Shown in pieces: positions 25,546 to 36,752 of a DNA stretch of 64,000 bases. Source of the DNA: Manis javanica (Eukaryota > Chordata > Mammalia > Pholidota > Manidae); contig NC_133174.1 of the NCBI RefSeq assembly GCF_040802235.1, forward strand, positions 79,878,647 to 79,942,646. The letters are read 5' to 3'. The translations under genes and the position numbers were made by a program. Within the stretch, counting starts at the first letter, position 1. Each line of letters starts with the position of its first letter. Under the pieces are notes generated by a model that worked only from the letters and a program-made list of their open reading frames with translations, was not told the DNA's origin and searched no databases.

Positions 25546-25687
25546 ATGATGCCGGGGTTCTTATTCACAAAGTCAAAGAATGAACTTCACAAACACCCAA
25601 GGTAGGAAAGCCAGGAAGAAGCTTTTATTTAGAAATAAAGTGAGGGAAAAGGGCTCCTGGCTCACTCCAGGAGGGGACAAAAGAGCC
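25546..25687 (-). repeat. R-U5 of the processed ERV (5' end)
   Basis: The R part (25,600-25,687) repeats 24,811-24,894 closely, including 'tttatttagaaataaagtgag' (plus strand). U5 continues to about 25,546. U3 is missing upstream, which fits an RNA start rather than a DNA LTR. Confidence 0.7.
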
Positions 25688-25701
25688 CTTAAAACTTTAT
25701 T
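25688..25701. repeat. Target-site duplication, right copy
   Basis: CTTAAAACTTTATT is the partner of 24,781-24,794, with one mismatch. Confidence 0.75.
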
Positions 25702-27415
25702 TTTAATTTCAGTCAACTTGAGATATAAGAAATCTTATTGTTTATATAATTATTTCATTAATGAATTTAAGCAACCTTTATATATTTTCATTTTTGATTA
25801 TTATGTAAATTTACTAAACTATTTATACTCAATTGGCTATTTGTATTTTTTCTTTTTTTTGTAGGAAAATTTTAATATAGATATAAAACTTTGTCAGGTT
25901 GCAAATATTAGTCCCTATGTGTGTCTTTCTACTGCTTTTTTCCCTAGTGTTTTTCTCTCAGTGATTTCTGGATTTTGTATCATGCTTTGAAAAGCATTAG
26001 CCACTCCAAGTCACAATATTTGTATTCATTTGCTGTTACTTATGTGTGATTAGAAACACGAATGTCATATACTGGATTAAAGATTTAAAGCAAAAGACAT
26101 AGTTATATGATTAACTTTATTTCTCAGTGATCTCCCTTCAGTTAGTAGACAATATTGAGTCCACAGAGAGGATTTCTTTCTGTGCATGTGGGTCTCACTG
26201 CATCTTCAGGTACTATTGGGATTGATGCTCTGTACATTTTCCCTTCATATTTCACTCTATCTATTGGATTCTGCCCAAAGGTAGTTTCTTCAAAAATGGG
26301 AACATCCAGAGATTTATCACTAGGGCAAAAGTTCCATGAACTATAACATCCTAATGTATATTGTCAGAAAAAAAAGAAAATTTAAGAATATTGATTTAGC
26401 AGAAATAATGAAATAGGTTGATTAGCCTTGCCTTAAGAACAATGGCAATGGTAAATACTATGCAAAGTGCCTATATTACTTAAATAGGTTCAATAAGGAT
26501 GTGTCTTACTATCAGAAAGTAATTGAATAAGTCAAACTGTTATTATGACCTTGTAAAAGTAATATAAAATATATATTTTAACTAGATAGTATAAGTCCAC
26601 AATTAAAGAATGGGGAATACACTTTTCATGTGGCAATAATGGCTATTGGGTCCTCCCAGAAAATGGGCATGTGTTTCTTTATGGTTAAGGAATCAGTTTT
26701 ACATTTGGAAAGTTTGTGACATTCTTATAGTACAGAAGCAGTGATAAACATGGGGATCTCAGAGAAGGATGCTATCTTCAGTTGTAGGTATTATAAGTGA
26801 AACCTGGTAGAGGTGAATTACATGTTGGTGAATGTGACAATAGCAATAAATATGCAGATAAATAAAAGTAAATGATAACTGTAGGGACATTGCAAAGCTT
26901 ATGAGAGAAGTAAAATTTAAAGCTATAATTGGAAGTGATTACCAGAACAATATGTCAGTCATTTTTATAAACCCACAGTTCTTATTACACCAATGTAAAT
27001 AAAATGGTCAAATAAAAAGAAAGACTGAATTATTTATATTAAATCAGAAAATCATTAAACAGCTTAATAAACACAAATCTGTATCTTAGGAGTTGAAATT
27101 GGACTCCAAGGAGAATGTCATAAGTATACTGCTTCTGTTATGACTAATCACATCCTATTTTGAATTTTCTCAAACACACAAACACACACACATAGATACA
27201 CACACTTTGCATCTTGAAAGAAACCAAAATTAATAGGGTTACTTGGTCTGGGTTGGATGCCCAAAGTAAGCAAACCTTTGTACATTATTGCAAGACTAAA
27301 TTCCTTAGAAAAAAATAATTTTATCCAAAAGATTTGCAATGCTAATGAATAAAGATGGGCCAAATATTTTTCCACCAACATTTTATAATTTATGAAAGCA
27401 TTCCATGTTCATTTT
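25702..27415. other. AT-rich sequence without recognisable gene
   Basis: No coding remnant was identified. A CA-rich simple repeat lies at about 27,172-27,205 ('cacacaaacacacacacat'). Confidence 0.5.
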
Positions 27416-27419
27416 TATA

Positions 27420-27495
27420 TACTCAGAGCCTCACATAGTGTCTAATACATAGGAGGTCCCCCGAAATATCTGTTGAATTAAATTTGATTAAATAT
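27420..27495 (+). repeat. Short ancient repeat fragment (L2/MIR-like)
   Basis: 'agcctcacatagtgtctaatacataggaggtcc...ttgaatta' resembles the widespread 'cctggcacatagtaggtgctcaataaa' motif of ancient mammalian repeats. It is short, so the assignment is weak. Confidence 0.35.
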
Positions 27496-27721
27496 AGGAA
27501 ACAGGGAACAAGACAAGACTCTTCAGAGAAAGAGGTGATGAGTGCAAACAGGACTAGTGAAGGATTTGAAGTTTTATGGTAGAATTTGAACAGATGGAGG
27601 GCACTGAGAAAGAAACTAATGTGGTGAACAGCAGGAGTAAAGACAAAGAAAAGGAGTTATTTTACCAAGAAGTAGCTATGTCACCATAGGCAAATTATTC
27701 AATTTTTCTGCATTTTTGTCA

Positions 27722-27793
27722 AGCAGAACACTGTGCACCAGTTATCAATCCCAAGGGAGCAGAACACTGTGCACCAGTTACCAATATGAGGGG
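27722..27793. repeat. Tandem duplication, 36-base unit, two copies
   Basis: Units start at 27,722 and 27,758 and share 'agcagaacactgtgcaccag' exactly, diverging slightly toward their ends. It is a local duplication just outside or at the edge of the following LTR-like element. Confidence 0.9.
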
Positions 27794-27799
27794 AAGACT

Positions 27800-28285
27800 T
27801 TAAGCACTTATGTGCATTGCACCTTGGTATCAGAATTGCCAGGGAAAGGCAATATAGTCCAGCACTGAATGGAATAATGTTTTACTTACATACAGAAGAA
27901 ACAGAGCAATATCAGTTTGAGTAGTGGGCTTTGGTCCCCCATCCAATGTGTGTTTCTATCTCAGCATCCAATGCAGGGCCATTTGCCTACATGCAACCCC
28001 TTTTCCAGCCAGGATGGGAAGATCCAGTCTCTTACCCATGGAGGACAAATGAAGCAGCTGGGTTGGCCAGGTGCCATATGAGACACAAATTTAAGCAGAA
28101 ATAAAAGAGAACACATTGGTCTTGCAACAGGGAAAGATATTCCCACAAAAAGTGATAAACCCACTGAAGGCTGTGTGTGTGGGCTCTTTATCTCTTGGGA
28201 AGGAGGTATTACAGGCCTAAGGCCTGATCTTCTGTGGCCAGGGAGGGGTCAAAAGACTGTGTGCAGGAGACTGCATTTCCCAACA
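27800..28285 (-). repeat. LTR-like element, antisense
   Basis: Read on the minus strand it begins TGTTGGGAAATGCAG at 28,285. It holds GC-richer sequence with 'ctcttttatttctgc' and resembles a retroviral LTR in size and start. No internal ERV sequence adjoins it, so a solo LTR is the working call. The right end on the minus strand is uncertain. Confidence 0.4.
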
Positions 28286-28444
28286 ATGTTCCTCTCTGTA
28301 TAACCCCCAAAAATAATGCTACATATTACTGCCATTATTTATAATATGTAATTGCATATATAAATAGCATATATTTAAATTGTTCAAAATTATCAACAAA
28401 ATAAATATGAATATTTTTATTATCATTTAATGAGTATTTTATCA

Positions 28445-28835
28445 TAGAAAATTATATTAATGCTCTACTGTTGTATAGCAAATTACCCCAAAACCTAGTG
28501 GCATAAAAGAGCAATACTTATTATTTTCACAGCTTCTGTGGGTCAGGAATCCAGTTGTAGCTCAACTAGTATCAACCAAATGTCAGCCTCCTTCACAAAA
28601 CTGCAGTGAAGGTGCCAGCCAAAGCTGTAGTCTCATAAGAAAGTTCAATGGAAAGAAACCACTGCCAACTTCACTCACATGATTATTGGCAGGATTCAGT
28701 TCCTTGAGAGTTATTAGACTGAGAAACTCATTTCCTGGCCAGGTGGCCTTCTCTGTTAGGCAAAGCATGTGAGAATAGCCAGAGAATGAGAATACCAGCA
28801 AGAAAATTATAGTCATTTATAACCTTATCTTGGAA
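28445..28835 (+). repeat. Ancient interspersed repeat
   Basis: 'ctgttgtatagcaaattaccccaaaacctagtggcataaaa' followed by 'cacagcttctgtgggtcagg' and, further on, 'ggcaggattcagttcc' is the pattern of a common ancient mammalian repeat. I do not recall the family name with certainty. Confidence 0.6.
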
Positions 28836-30059
28836 TTATCTCATTACTTTTGCTTGTTCCATTCATGAAATGCAAATCAGTACATCTAGTCCACATACAA
28901 GGGGAGAGAATTACACAAGGGCATGAATAACAGGAGGTAAGGATCATTGGGTGCCAATTTAGAGGGGTGCACTTTTTTAAAAATAAAATGAGTGTATGGC
29001 TTTATGCTCACATGTGCATTAATATGTGGAAGAACATATCTTGTAAGTTCTTCGACCCTTAGGGCAATGATTTTTTTCCAGCGTTGCCCACATATACATA
29101 AGTTAAAATACTAGGAACTGGGTGGCATTATAAGGAAAAACATTTTCAATTAAATAATGGAAATACTAGATTAACCAAAGTTAAATCTTTCATTTGTGGG
29201 ATTTCTCAAAAATTTGAACATGCTAGTAACATTTGATCAAGTGACTAGTGTTATATGAAAATCACATTGGAGAAACTTCTCTATATTATGGTGCCTACTC
29301 TGGTGAGATTAAAGGGTGGATTCAAATGGGAAAAATATGAGGGTCAGGTTATGGCTTAGAAGTATTTTGGATGTATAGTGTTGAGTGTTTAAACTCTTTG
29401 AGACAATGAAAATAGATATGGTGATAAGCTATAAAAAATCCTTTGACTCTTCTGGTCTTGGTTTTTCACCTTTCCCACAAGATACTTAAGTCTTTTGAAC
29501 CCAAATGTAAGATTTATTAAAAATACTACCTTTAAGCAATGCTAACACTGTTTTGATGTGTTTGCTTAAGCTAAAATAGTGTCCAGATGTCATTTGAACT
29601 ATGGTACCAGCTTTTCCACTGCAGTTATCAGAGTCAGGACAATATTCACAATTACATTTATCCTATGACTACTCACGTGAAACTCCAGAGCATTTCAATG
29701 AACATACACACAAAAACCTAAACATATGTGGAACTCCTCCATGATGAAGAATGGGTCTGTCCATATTGGTTATTTTACTATTCCCAGAACTAGAATAAAT
29801 GTAAAACAAAACAACAATGCATGAAAAGTCTGAACTGGGAAAGACAAACAAAATGGGCTTTTAATTTTCTAAGGATTTTCTGGGTCATTTAATTATTCTT
29901 TCTATGAATGTTCTTGCATTTAAGCATAAAGGCTGAAGGAATTGATCCTCAAATATCACTCACAGCTACTACTTCTCAGGTAATATAGGGGATGTGGTGA
30001 GGGCCATTTTGAGTTCATTGGCAATGATTGTTCTTGAATAAAACCTGAAACTAAAACTG
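28836..30059. other. No recognisable feature
   Basis: Non-coding sequence with no open frame of note. It may be single-copy DNA between repeats. Confidence 0.45.
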
Positions 30060-31307
30060 CTTTCTCTCTTTTCTCTTTTTTATTGTAGTAACAACATTTA
30101 ACATAAGATCCACCCTCTTAACTTTTTGAGTGCAATACAGAATTGTTAAAGGCACAATGTTGTGCAACAGATGTCTAGAATTTATTCATCTTGCATAACT
30201 GAAACTTTATACCTGTTGAACAACTCCTAATTTCCCCCTCCCCACAGTCTGTGGAAACCACTGTTTTCCTTTCTGCTTCTGAGTTTGACTATTTTAGATA
30301 CTTCATATAAGTGGAGTCATACAGTATATGTTCATCTACTAGTGGCCTACTTCACTTAGCAGTGTGCTCAAAGTTCATTCATGCCATCACATATGACAAG
30401 ATTTCCTTCATTTCTAATGCTGAATAATATTCAATCATACATATAGTCATATAGTCATACATTTATCGATGTTTGATTCATCTGACAATGAACATAAGGT
30501 TGTTTCCTCAACTTGGCTGTTTTACACAATACAGCAGTGAACATGGGAGTGAAGATATCTCTTTGAGATCTTGATTTTGATTCTTTGGATAAATACGCAG
30601 AGGTGGGATTGCTGGATCATATAGTAGTTCTATTTTTAAATAATTGAGTAACCTCCACTCTGTTGTCCATAGTGTCTGTGCCAATACACTTTCCCCAAAA
30701 CAGTGTCCAAGAGTTCATTTTTCTCTACATTCTCAGAAAACACATGATAAGTATATATATATATTTTTAATAATGGCCATTCAAAAAGATGTGAGGTGAT
30801 ATTTTATGGTGGTTTTGACTTGCATTTTCCTGATGACTAGTGATGAGCATTTTTTCATACCTTTGGCCATTTTTATATCTTCTTTGAATAAATGTCTACT
30901 CAGTTCCTTTGCCCATTTTTAATCAGCTTATTTTGTTTGTTTTTGTTTTGATTTTGCTATTGAGTAGTAGGAGACATATATTAAGGTATTAATCCATTAC
31001 CAGATACATGGTTTGCAAATATTTTCTCCAATTCTGTAAGTTCCCTTTTCTCTCTCTTGTTTACTTTGAGGTGCAGAAATTTTAAGTTTGAGGCAGTCCC
31101 ATTTGTTAATTTTTGCTTTTTTGTTGTTCATGTTTTTGGTGTCATCCAAGAAATCATTGCCAAGGCAAATGTCAAAAAGACTTTCCCCTACATTTTCTTC
31201 TGGGATTTTTTACAGTTTCAGGTCTTATGTTTAAGTTTTTAATCCATTCATAGTTGAATTTTTATTATGGTTTAAGAAAAGGGTGCAATTCCATTCTTTT
31301 ACATATG

Positions 31308-31313
31308 GATATC
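31308..31313. repeat. Provirus target-site duplication, left copy
   Basis: GATATC just before the LTR pairs with GATGTC at 37,200-37,205 (one mismatch). Removing the provirus and one copy restores a continuous antisense L1 sequence ('catatggatatccagttttccc'). Confidence 0.75.
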
Positions 31314-31735
31314 TGTTGCTCTTCAGCAACAAGAAGGCGGGGGGACAAGCAGGACCAGCCTGTTATCCCTGGGGCTGAGTGAGAGGGCAAGTGTCAGCGG
31401 CTTGGACACCCTCCCCTGAGATCCAGGGAAAAACAAAACCACACCAAGCCGGGAGATGTGTCAGCCTCAAGGGCGCAGCAAAACTCAGCTTTATTCCATC
31501 AGAAGCTTAGTTATATAGGGGAAGACAAGGAAGTAACAGAAACCAATGGAAATTGATTATCTCATCTGTCACTAGGGTCTTTAGGCAGGTTTCGGGTTAG
31601 GTGGGGAGGCGGAGTTAGGGCCAAGAGCGCACGCGTGGGAAGCTAGTTAGGCCACGAATGCAGAAGTAATGAGGGAGGATGGAAACCTCCAGTCGGTGGC
31701 CATCACAGGCCTAAAAGAGGCAAAAGGTCCCAACA
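31314..31735 (-). repeat. 3' LTR of the provirus
   Basis: The 422-base LTR reads TGTTGGGACC...GCAACA on the minus strand. The TATA box is at 31,517-31,511 (TATATAA) and AATAAA at 31,495-31,490, giving a short R. It pairs with 36,771-37,199. Confidence 0.92.
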
Positions 31736-31752
31736 ATTCCCCCTTTTAGTTT
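31736..31752 (-). other. Polypurine tract of the provirus
   Basis: The minus strand reads ACTAAAAGGGGGAAT immediately before the 3' LTR, the plus-strand primer of reverse transcription. Confidence 0.8.
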
Positions 31753-31788
31753 TATAAATGCTCTGGGATGTCCCAGCAGGCAAGACCC

Positions 31789-31923
31789 CTGTCTTAGTTT
31801 GTCCCCCTCTGGGGATCTTACCCATCACTGGGTACCTTGCAGCTCTTCGGTTGTCCCAAGCTTAATCATCCTCCGTGGCCTGTTTTAGGTAGTCTCCACC
31901 TTGGAGATCTTACCCATCATGGG
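31789..31923 (-). repeat. Duplicated module in the provirus 3' untranslated region
   Basis: Two related blocks (plus strand 31,789-31,827 and 31,879-31,923) share 'ctgt(c/t)ttag...gatcttacccatca'. A similar block occurs at about 59,498-59,536 in an unrelated locus of this window. Its role is unknown. Confidence 0.6.
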
Positions 31924-31938
31924 CACACAGGGAGATAG

Positions 31939-33656
31939 TTAGGGGGAATTAACGGACACAGCCTCATCATTAGGTTCACAGCAATCGTAGGGGTCACTGG
32001 CTTCCTTGGCAACTCTCTGATAATGTACCTGCACGTACATCAACTGAATTGATTCAATTCTTTTTTGGACAAACTGGATAATCTTGTTAATAATGCAGGG
32101 CCCAAAAGTGAAAAGTAGGAGCAAAAGAAGGATAGGACCAAGGAAGGGCAGAATATAGGGCAACCAGCCATGTAACTCAGGCCAAAGAAAATTGGCTTGT
32201 AATTCTTTTTGGCGTCTCTCGAGGTCTTCTTGAAGTTGCTTGACCTTATTTTGGACTATGCCGGAGCGGTTCGCATAAAAGCAGCACTCTTCCTATAAAA
32301 AGAGACATAAAAGAGACATAAGCCTCCCTTTTCAGAGATCAAGCCCCCTATGGTTCTGTAGGACTACTGTCGCGAGGGAATCCAATTGTGTTTGGAGGTC
32401 AAGAATTGTGCTGGCTACAGCTTGTATGTCATCGATCATCTGTTGAGAAAGAGCTTTATAATAATGCAATCCTGCTGCCTCAGTGGCAGCTCCAGTGGCC
32501 ACCTCAAGGCCTATAAGCAGGGGAATAACTTCGATGGCCCTTTTTGATCTACCTCCAATGTGGTCTAAAGCAGGAATAGGGAGGCTCTGATTATTAGGGA
32601 CCACTCCAATGTCAGGGAAAATTACAACTGGAGCACAAAGCCCCTTCCAGTCTGTCGGGAGAAAGCCAAACGTGTCTTCCCACAAATGAAGACTGTTCCA
32701 TTAGGGGGACAGAGAAAGGTATTGTTCACAGTAATATTTTGTTGGAAAAAAGAATAGTGGATTCGACCTACATCTATCCTACTAGTATTATCAGTACAGG
32801 GGTCAGCTTTGAAGCATGGGCCTTTAGGGGAAAGAGGGTCTAGATAGACTCTAGAACTTGGGGATAACAGCTGGCACTGGGGCTCGGTTTGTGATAGGTT
32901 AACAAGAAGAGCATTGGCTTGTAATGGTCCCGGCCTCAAGCACAGCCAGCAATCCTTAGCTAAATCAGGATTGGTTCTATTGAGTAAGGTAAAGGCAGCC
33001 TGTATGGTTGATTGTGTCTCAGGATCAAGAAGCAATTCTCCTCTGATCTCCGGGAAGCTAAGAGGGTGGTAAATCGGGGGATTTTGGTCTTCAATCAGCC
33101 TGTCTACCAGTTTTTTAATTTTGTGCTGTCGAGCCTGATCTTGGACTCCACCCCCATCAGTGATGCCTATAGGGGCATATGTATTCCAACAGACTTGCTG
33201 TCCCCTATTCTTTCAACAGTCAGCATTATCAGCCTTGCCTTTTGTCAGAATCGCATACCAGTATGTTTTGTTATGGTGAGTGCAGGGGATAACCTCCTGA
33301 TAGCATTGAGCATGAACGGAGGCAAGAAAAGTGGTGCAAGGACACTCAGAGGGGGATTTCCCTTGGGCAAGTGAAGATATTTTGGGGCCTGGCCAACAAT
33401 GGTGAGAGAGAACTCTCCCAGGGCATCCATTTTCTGTCCCTTGCATAAGTGTAACTGCCCATTGCCCATTAGGGCAGGTTTTGGTAGAAGTATAACAGTG
33501 TGTGGGGGGAGGGGCCTTGGAGTGAGCACAGGCTGTGCAGGGGTCTCCAATGGTTTTTTGTAGTATGGCTCTTGCTTGACCAGGATCTCCAAATCCTGTC
33601 CTACCTAATGGGAGATTTATTGCCATTAACAGGAAGTCCAGCATCATTGGGTTCAT
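31939..33656 (-). pseudogene. env remnant: surface and transmembrane subunits
   Basis: env mediates receptor binding and membrane fusion. On the minus strand it starts at 33,656 with a hydrophobic leader. The surface subunit carries N-glycosylation sites and the CWLC disulfide-exchange motif (near 32,950-32,940). An RSKR furin-type site lies near 32,540, followed by a hydrophobic fusion peptide, a heptad region and the immunosuppressive-type 'LQNHRGLDL' (32,358-32,332). The membrane anchor and tail are at 32,163-31,939. Breaks: an in-frame stop at about 33,212, a frame change near 32,640-32,685, a stop after 32,332, and an 11-base tandem duplication at 32,298-32,319. Motifs are of the gamma/type-D class. 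Confidence 0.88.
32298..32319. repeat. 11-base tandem duplication disrupting env
   Basis: 'aaaagagacat' occurs twice in a row (32,298-32,308 and 32,309-32,319). It shifts the env frame just before the cysteine-rich part of the transmembrane subunit. Confidence 0.8.
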
Positions 33657-33664
33657 TGCAGACC

Positions 33665-33695
33665 CTGAAAGAGAAAAAGAAGAGAGATATCCTCA
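33665..33695 (-). promoter_or_regulatory. Putative env splice acceptor
   Basis: The minus strand has a pyrimidine run 'ctcttctttttctctttcag' ending in CAG at 33,665, nine bases or so before the env start codon. This is the place and form of a retroviral subgenomic env splice acceptor. Use is inferred. Confidence 0.55.
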
Positions 33696-33699
33696 GGAG

Positions 33700-35770
33700 G
33701 TGGGGGCCTTCTGGGTCATCATTGACATCAGTGAACTCCCCCTCCTTAGGGGGTTAATACTTGAGATCCCTTGCGGGGACCCAGATCAACCTTTTTTCAT
33801 TGGTCGGAAAGACACAGCTGAATCTCCTTCCAGCTGCAATGAGGCAGTCTGGGCCCCTCCATTCTCCAGTAAGGGGGTCCTTCCATCGTGCTCTAATCGT
33901 CCGATAAGGAACGGTTGTTGTCTAGTGCTTTTGGAAGGGCGAGAAGTATTCGCCTTTGGCAAAATTTATAATATTTAGAGTAAATAATGCCATCTTTAGT
34001 TGATCATGGGAGGGGAGTGTTCCCCCTTTCTGTTTTATTATTTGACATTTGAGGGTATGATTGTGTTTTTCCACGAATGCTTGTCCTTTAGGATTGTGAG
34101 GTATTCCAGTGGTATGGGAAATTTGCCATTTGCTCAAGAATTCAGTGAAAGATTTATTAATAAAGCAGGGACCATTATCGGTTTTGATTTGATCTGGCAG
34201 GCCAAGAATGGCGAAGCACTGGAGAAAATGGCTATGGCATGTTTAGATTTTTCTCCCATATGGGCTGTAGCCCAACAAGCATGGGAGAAGGTATCAACTG
34301 TTAGAAATATGTATTTAAGCTTCCCAAAAGGGGCAAAATGTGTGACATCAGTCTGCCAAAAGTTATTGGGCCTCAGGCCTCGAGGGTTCACTGTGCCCTT
34401 TTGAAGTGGAGGAACTTGTAGAAAAGGCTGGCATGACTTACATGTCCTAATGATCTTTTTTAAGTCTCTGACGGGGACCTGAGGGAACCGATTGTGTTGT
34501 TCCCTCCAATTAGCATGTGTAAGTTGATGAAAAGGGGTGGCCTCCTGTACTGTGTAGGCTGAAGCTAGTCAGTCGGCAAGAGCATTGACTCTCGACAAAA
34601 AGCTTGGCAAATCTTGATGTCCCCTTAGATGTTGTACAAAAAGGGGAACTAGTCTCTGTTTTAACAAATTGCGGGCTTGAATCACCAAAGGAATGATGGG
34701 ATTATCTTCAAGTCTGATGTGTGCACCCACAAGGTTGGGCAGTAGATTAACAACGTAAAGGCTATCTGAAAACAGATTAAGAGGGCTTTGGATCTCAGAC
34801 AGAGCTAAAACAACAGCATAAAGCTCTTTAAACTGGGTGGAGCCCTGTACCTCATGAAAGAGGGTTATGGCTGGAGGACACTCACTTGTGCCTGGGGGAA
34901 CATTACCATAGAGGCTCCCCGTTTACCCCCGTCAGTAAAAACAGAGGAGAAAGAGGAGTCTACCTCAGTGAGGAACATTTTTGGTGGCTGCCACACCAAC
35001 TGGCTAAAAGAACTCATCCACTTATAGGGACCATAGTGACAGTCCACTATCCCTGGAAAGCTTTCCATGGCCATTGCCAATCTGGAATTATTTCTCTGTA
35101 GCCACGAGAAATCATTGACCCAAAAAGGGACAATAAAAGAGTGGGGTTCACACCCAAAAAGACAAACAGAAAGATCTTGTCCCTTGACAATGCGGTCGGC
35201 CATTTGATACACTATAGGGTACACTCGAGGTGCCCCTCCCACAGATAGATGTATCCAATGTACCGGATCCCCCTTCTGAGCCAAAAGGGCAGTGAGGAGG
35301 GTCTCTCCTGCCATAATATAGAGGACCAGTGGCAAGTTTGGATCATATCTTTTTAAGGCAGCATTATCAATGGCATGTTGAACTTTTGTTAATGTAGCTC
35401 TATGTATAGGGTTTAAAGTCACTGTTGAAGCTAGATCAAGGCCTTTTAATAGGTTGAAAAGAGGGATAAGATCAGCTGTGGTTATAGGAATCCAGGGCCT
35501 CATCCAACTGATTTCTCCCAGCAATTTCTGGAGCTGTGGTAGTGTATACATAACTGGGGCTTAACAGGGGAGACAACATCTAATGTTAAAGTAGTCCCCA
35601 AAATTTTAAAAGGGGCTATCTGTTGAACTTTATCTGGGGCAATTTGAAAGTTGTAGTTTTTGAGCAGGGAAAGCACCTTTTAAAGAGGTCATCTAATTTG
35701 GGGGAACAAGTGGCCCCCAAGATAATATCATCCATACATATGTAAAAGAGTATGTCAGATTCCTCTCAGC
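33700..35770 (-). pseudogene. pol remnant: C-terminal RT, RNase H, integrase
   Basis: pol copies viral RNA and integrates the DNA. On the minus strand it begins near 35,770 and shows the RT active-site motif as CMDD at about 35,740-35,725 (usual first residue tyrosine). The connection region follows ('LPQLQKLLGEISWMRPWIP', from 35,545), then RNase H with 'VFTDGG' near 34,945, 'FKELYAVVLAL' and 'FSDSLYVVNLL' down to about 34,740. Integrase has an HHCC zinc finger (about 34,540-34,400). Its core has D at 34,349-34,347 (WQTDVTHF), D at 34,179-34,177 and E at 34,071-34,069. The style is class II (betaretrovirus-like). Stops and frame changes occur, for example near 34,865 and 34,190. The N-terminal half of RT and protease are deleted. 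Confidence 0.85.
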
Positions 35771-35774
35771 TTGT

Positions 35775-36720
35775 TGCTGGCATTCCTCTTTATACAAAAC
35801 ATACCACTTAATATAAAGGGGGCCAGGGAGAACCGCCCAGGCAAGAGCCTTCCAATCTGCGGTGGTACATGGATGGTGAGCAAGTCCCTGGAGGATGGCC
35901 TCAGTCCAAGGAGCATTGGGACCATCCTCAAGAATGGCCTTCTTTAATTCCTTAAAGTCACCTGGCTCCCAAGGGTACCAGGGGGCAGGGCAGTTACCTC
36001 CGGGATTAACATTGACCGGAAATAGCTGACATGGCCCTGGGTTAGGTTGTGGGTGGAACAATAGATTCTCTTGGGGTTGGCAGCCAATAGGAGAGCATGA
36101 GTCCTTATATGGGAGAGGAGCTGAAACCCCTGTTCGTTGGTATGGAGGAGGGGGCGCTGAGGATGATTTGGAAGGGTTAGAAGAGGAACTAGTACCAGGA
36201 AGTGGTGGGTACAAAGGAACCATGGATTTGGGAGGCCAGGGGCGGCATCAAAAGGGTCGAGGGCACCATTGCCAAGATTCTCATCCAGCTCTTTATGGCT
36301 TTCTTGTCCTGCCGGCGTGGACTCAGCCTGTGGAAGGGGATCAGAATCTCCCCAGGAAGGGGCTCCCAACCCAGTGGCTTCCCTGTCTATTAAGTTCTTG
36401 GCAGCTGGCTTCAATGGCCGAGGAGGGAAGCAACTCTTAAGGGCTGCTAAAGTGGGGAAGGTCCCCAGAGGGGGGATATCACCCCAATTAACTTGGGCTT
36501 TGCATATGAGTTGCTCCACCCTGTCCCAAGTTTCCCAGTCAAACAAATTACTTGCAGGCAGCCATGTGGCGACCTTAACTAAGGTCTCCTAGGTTTTGAT
36601 AGCTTGGCTGTCAGAGAGCTCTAGGCCTCTACTTCAGAGGAGGACCCTAAGGGATTCAAGAGAGGGATCAGGCTTGGAAGAAAAATGTCCCATATTTCAT
36701 GGGATTACACTTACCCGTAG
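35775..36720 (-). pseudogene. gag remnant: matrix and capsid parts
   Basis: gag forms the particle. Broken matrix-like codons lie upstream of 36,546 with in-frame stops. The frame at 36,546 to about 36,225 continues ('ETWDRVEQLICKAQVNW'). After a frame change the part from 36,223 holds a proline-rich stretch with a PPPPY late-domain motif (36,154-36,140). It ends in a capsid N-terminal-type segment ('YPWEPGDFKELKKAI', 'ADWKALAWAVL') resembling betaretrovirus/ERV class II capsids. No major homology region or zinc knuckle is present; the sequence jumps directly to the RT active-site region near 35,770. Confidence 0.75.
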
Positions 36721-36752
36721 TCCAATTAGCTCATCAACGAAGTTCCTCGTTC

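Larger units (their letters stand above)
24795..25687 (-). mobile_element. Processed (L1-retroposed) copy of a gutted ERV RNA
   Basis: Read on the minus strand, the element starts at 25,687 with R, then U5, a tRNA-Pro-like primer binding site, and only about 200 bases of internal sequence. A purine tract follows, then U3 and a second R, and it ends in an A-rich tail (24,795-24,811). That is the layout R-U5-internal-U3-R-poly(A) of a retroviral RNA, not LTR-internal-LTR DNA. The first R base, aligned to the 3' copy, falls 30 bases after the TATA box. A 14-base duplication flanks it. Together these point to L1-mediated reverse transcription of a polyadenylated ERV RNA. It has no gag, pol or full env. 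Confidence 0.75.

Noticed and set aside
34000..34404. 134-codon plus-strand frame in the provirus
   Set aside because: It is the antisense of integrase, whose catalytic motifs are clear on the minus strand.
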